Source: Firmicutes bacterium UBA5486
GTDB taxonomy: Bacteria; Bacillota; UBA4882; UBA10575
Reading direction: 5' to 3'
Length of the DNA: 17,223 bases
Assembly: GCA_002427045.1 (NCBI GenBank)
Contig: DIPO01000015.1
Location: 29,540 to 46,762 of the forward strand
Shown: positions 15,886 through 17,223 of the stretch, piece after piece
Layout of the letters: every line of letters begins with the position of its first letter
How positions within the stretch are numbered: the first letter of the stretch is position 1
Notes under the pieces: generated by a model
Told to the model about the DNA's origin: nothing
Database searches by the model: none
The model's input: only the letters and a program-made list of their open reading frames with translations
Program-made: the position numbers and the translations under genes

Positions 15886-16188
15886 TTACCCTAGGGATTC
15901 TTTCTCGTCATTTGCTAGGAATTTCTTTTCATCTTGATTCTTTGGATTCCTCTTATTTATTAAAGATTTAATGTATAATCTCACACACATTAAAACACAC
16001 CAAAAAAACGCTGTTAAAATGTAAATAAATATGTCCATTGTAAAACTAACAAATTCTAACGTTTCTGTGGATAAAGGGAAAAAAGCATCATATATTTTCC
16101 TTTCATATTCGTGTGTCAAATACATTGATGTGCTTAGTAATGAAATAATTATACCCATTTCAAAACCAATATACCTAAGTATTTTCAT
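15886..16188 (-). CDS. Small two-helix membrane protein, candidate immunity protein of the Rhs tip
   Basis: Unrecognised protein of 100 residues. It has two hydrophobic segments, about 6-24 (IGFEMGIIISLLSTSMYL) and about 46-74 (FVSFTMDIFIYILTAFFW), and a charged Lys/Asn/Glu-rich tail. The ATG lies 14 bp after the rhs stop codon, with AGAGGTG and GGAGG immediately before it, so it is almost certainly co-transcribed and probably coupled to the rhs gene. In Rhs loci the small gene directly after the tip normally encodes the cognate immunity protein. A membrane location would suit a toxin acting at the membrane. Function is inferred only from position. Confidence 0.72.
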   Translation of the reverse strand: MKILRYIGFEMGIIISLLSTSMYLTHEYERKIYDAFFPLSTETLEFVSFTMDIFIYILTAFFWCVLMCVRLYIKSLINKRNPKNQDEKKFLANDEKESLG

Positions 16189-16202
16189 CCTCCAACACCT
16201 CT

Positions 16203-17223
16203 TTATAAATTCTTCTCTTCATAGTTTTTACTAGACCATTCCCATTTATTTATTTGAGTATTATCAAATAAATACTCATATGTTTCTTTATCTATTTTAG
16301 TTCGGCCATCAATAAATTCAACATAATAATCATGAATAGTATTACCTTGGGTTGTATTCCCCTTTGTTACTCGCTCCGTTAAAGATTCTCTGTATAACGA
16401 AAAGCTCACTTCACTGACTTTCTCGTTGGTAAATGAAGCAAACAATCTATTGTGTACACTATCGATATTTTCCTTATTATTTTTTAGTTCATAATCCTTC
16501 TCGGCTATTACAAAAGCTGCTACACCACCAGCAATTATCCCTAAAGGTGGACATTTAAGAGTTACTAACGAAACCCCGGCACCAGCTCCTATTCCTCCAA
16601 ATGTATTTTTCTTATCACTATCAGAAATGTCTTTTAGCCTATTTTCTTTATAAACCGACCAGTTTTTAAATTGCTGTAAATCCATGCTGTGAATTGAGCA
16701 TTCATATGTTGTTGTTATTCTTACTTCCTTTAAGCCTGTGGGATCAACAGACCTAAGCGGATTATTATCCGCATAAACGTACCAATTCGTCCCATCTCTT
16801 GCCGGATCCTCAGAGATAAACCTGCCAATCACTGCATCGTAATAACGGGCATTAACGTAATACAGATTAGTCTCATTATCCAGCTCTTTCCCACCATAAG
16901 TATATTTCGCCTCTCCCGTGCCCAATTTCGCCAGTTGCTCACCAAAAGCACGGTAGATATACCTAACCTCTACTTCTCCACTCTCATCACTTACAAGCTT
17001 GGTAGAGTTTAGGTAATCCAAATGGTAGTAGCTGGTCTTAATCTCTTTTATCCCATCTCCTTTAACAGTCTGTGTTATCCTCCCCGCCAACAGAGCCCCA
17101 GACAATACATACCGATTGATCTTTCCCATACATTCAGTTTCATCCACCAACATCTTTATATCCATCGCCACCGCAATTTGTCCGTGTCTCAGATAAAGGA
17201 TAGTCCCTTCCGGTCCCTTTTTT
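16203..17223 (-). CDS. Rhs/YD-repeat polymorphic toxin, C-terminal part (runs off right edge)
   Basis: The 3' part (339 residues visible) of a large Rhs protein; the frame stays open to the right edge, so the GTG at 17171 is not the true start. YD-repeat sequence (TSYYHLDYLNSTKLVSDESG, VEVRYIYRAFGEQL) leads to the conserved Rhs core ARYYDAVIGRFISEDP ... NNPLRSVDPTG. After DPTG comes a variable tip of about 176 residues. It contains a Gly/Ala-rich hydrophobic stretch (FGGIGAGAGVSLVTL ... GIIAGGVAAFVIAEKDYEL) and an acidic, aromatic end. I see no nuclease, deaminase, ADP-ribosyltransferase or peptidase motif. Rhs shells encapsulate such tips, which usually poison neighbouring cells. A membrane-active toxin is possible from the hydrophobic stretch and the membrane partner downstream, but this is inference. 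Confidence 0.85.
   Translation of the reverse strand, partial: KKGPEGTILYLRHGQIAVAMDIKMLVDETECMGKINRYVLSGALLAGRITQTVKGDGIKEIKTSYYHLDYLNSTKLVSDESGEVEVRYIYRAFGEQLAKLGTGEAKYTYGGKELDNETNLYYVNARYYDAVIGRFISEDPARDGTNWYVYADNNPLRSVDPTGLKEVRITTTYECSIHSMDLQQFKNWSVYKENRLKDISDSDKKNTFGGIGAGAGVSLVTLKCPPLGIIAGGVAAFVIAEKDYELKNNKENIDSVHNRLFASFTNEKVSEVSFSLYRESLTERVTKGNTTQGNTIHDYYVEFIDGRTKIDKETYEYLFDNTQINKWEWSSKNYEEKNL

Noticed and set aside
16031..16234. Plus-strand 67-codon frame opposite the candidate immunity gene
   Set aside because: No ribosome binding site, antisense to a well-placed gene, and it spans the rhs-immunity junction. Shadow frame.
1..17223. tRNA, rRNA, CRISPR array or known riboswitch
   Set aside because: I looked for regularly spaced direct repeats, tRNA T-loop/CCA patterns and strongly conserved riboswitch cores in the gaps and saw none. 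The repeats present are inverted and not regularly spaced.

Overview
The window comes from a low-GC (roughly 36-42% by eye), Gram-positive-type bacterium, most likely an anaerobic Clostridia-like Firmicute. Indicators are strong AGGAGG ribosome binding sites, several GTG/TTG starts, the Bacillus/Clostridium-type CheD, an acyl-CoA synthetase paired with an XRE-cupin regulator, and a bacterial cyclic 2,3-diphosphoglycerate synthetase homologue. This placement is an inference from gene content; no ribosomal RNA is present to confirm it.

Layout. 1-143 (minus): the start of glyceraldehyde-3-phosphate dehydrogenase, running off the left edge. 513-5412 (plus): a loose chemotaxis cluster, cheA - cheD - cheR - cheB, with a possible sigma-28-type promoter ahead of cheA. 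CheA ends exactly after its kinase domain and has no P5 (CheW-like) domain. The genes are separated by 160-580 bp gaps, two of them filled by small non-coding inverted-repeat elements. 5444-5474: a hairpin shared by convergent cheB and the next gene. 5485-7897 (minus): XRE-cupin regulator then AMP-forming acyl-CoA synthetase, again separated by an inverted-repeat element. 8429-10192 (minus): RecQ helicase, probably initiated at an unusual upstream AUU, and followed by decayed coding sequence. 10589-11452 (plus): PHP-family phosphoesterase with a near-consensus sigma-A promoter. 11615-12922 (minus): a DedA-PAP2 fusion membrane protein. 13156-14469 (minus): cyclic 2,3-DPG synthetase homologue, visibly richer in GC than its neighbours.

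14662-17223 (minus) is an Rhs polymorphic-toxin locus. An Rhs protein enters from the right edge and ends in a conserved core followed by an unrecognised ~176-residue C-terminal tip with a glycine-rich hydrophobic stretch. Immediately downstream lies a 100-residue two-helix membrane protein, the candidate immunity protein. After its stop codon begins a frameshifted remnant of a second Rhs gene carrying a dockerin-like calcium-binding loop.

A recurring theme is a family of short inverted-repeat (MITE-like) elements with ends close to TTAAGGGAATTGCATAATT. Four full copies, one tandem extra end and one solo end are visible, mostly next to gene starts. The most novel pieces are the Rhs tip with its membrane partner, this MITE family, the P5-less CheA, and the apparent AUU start of recQ.
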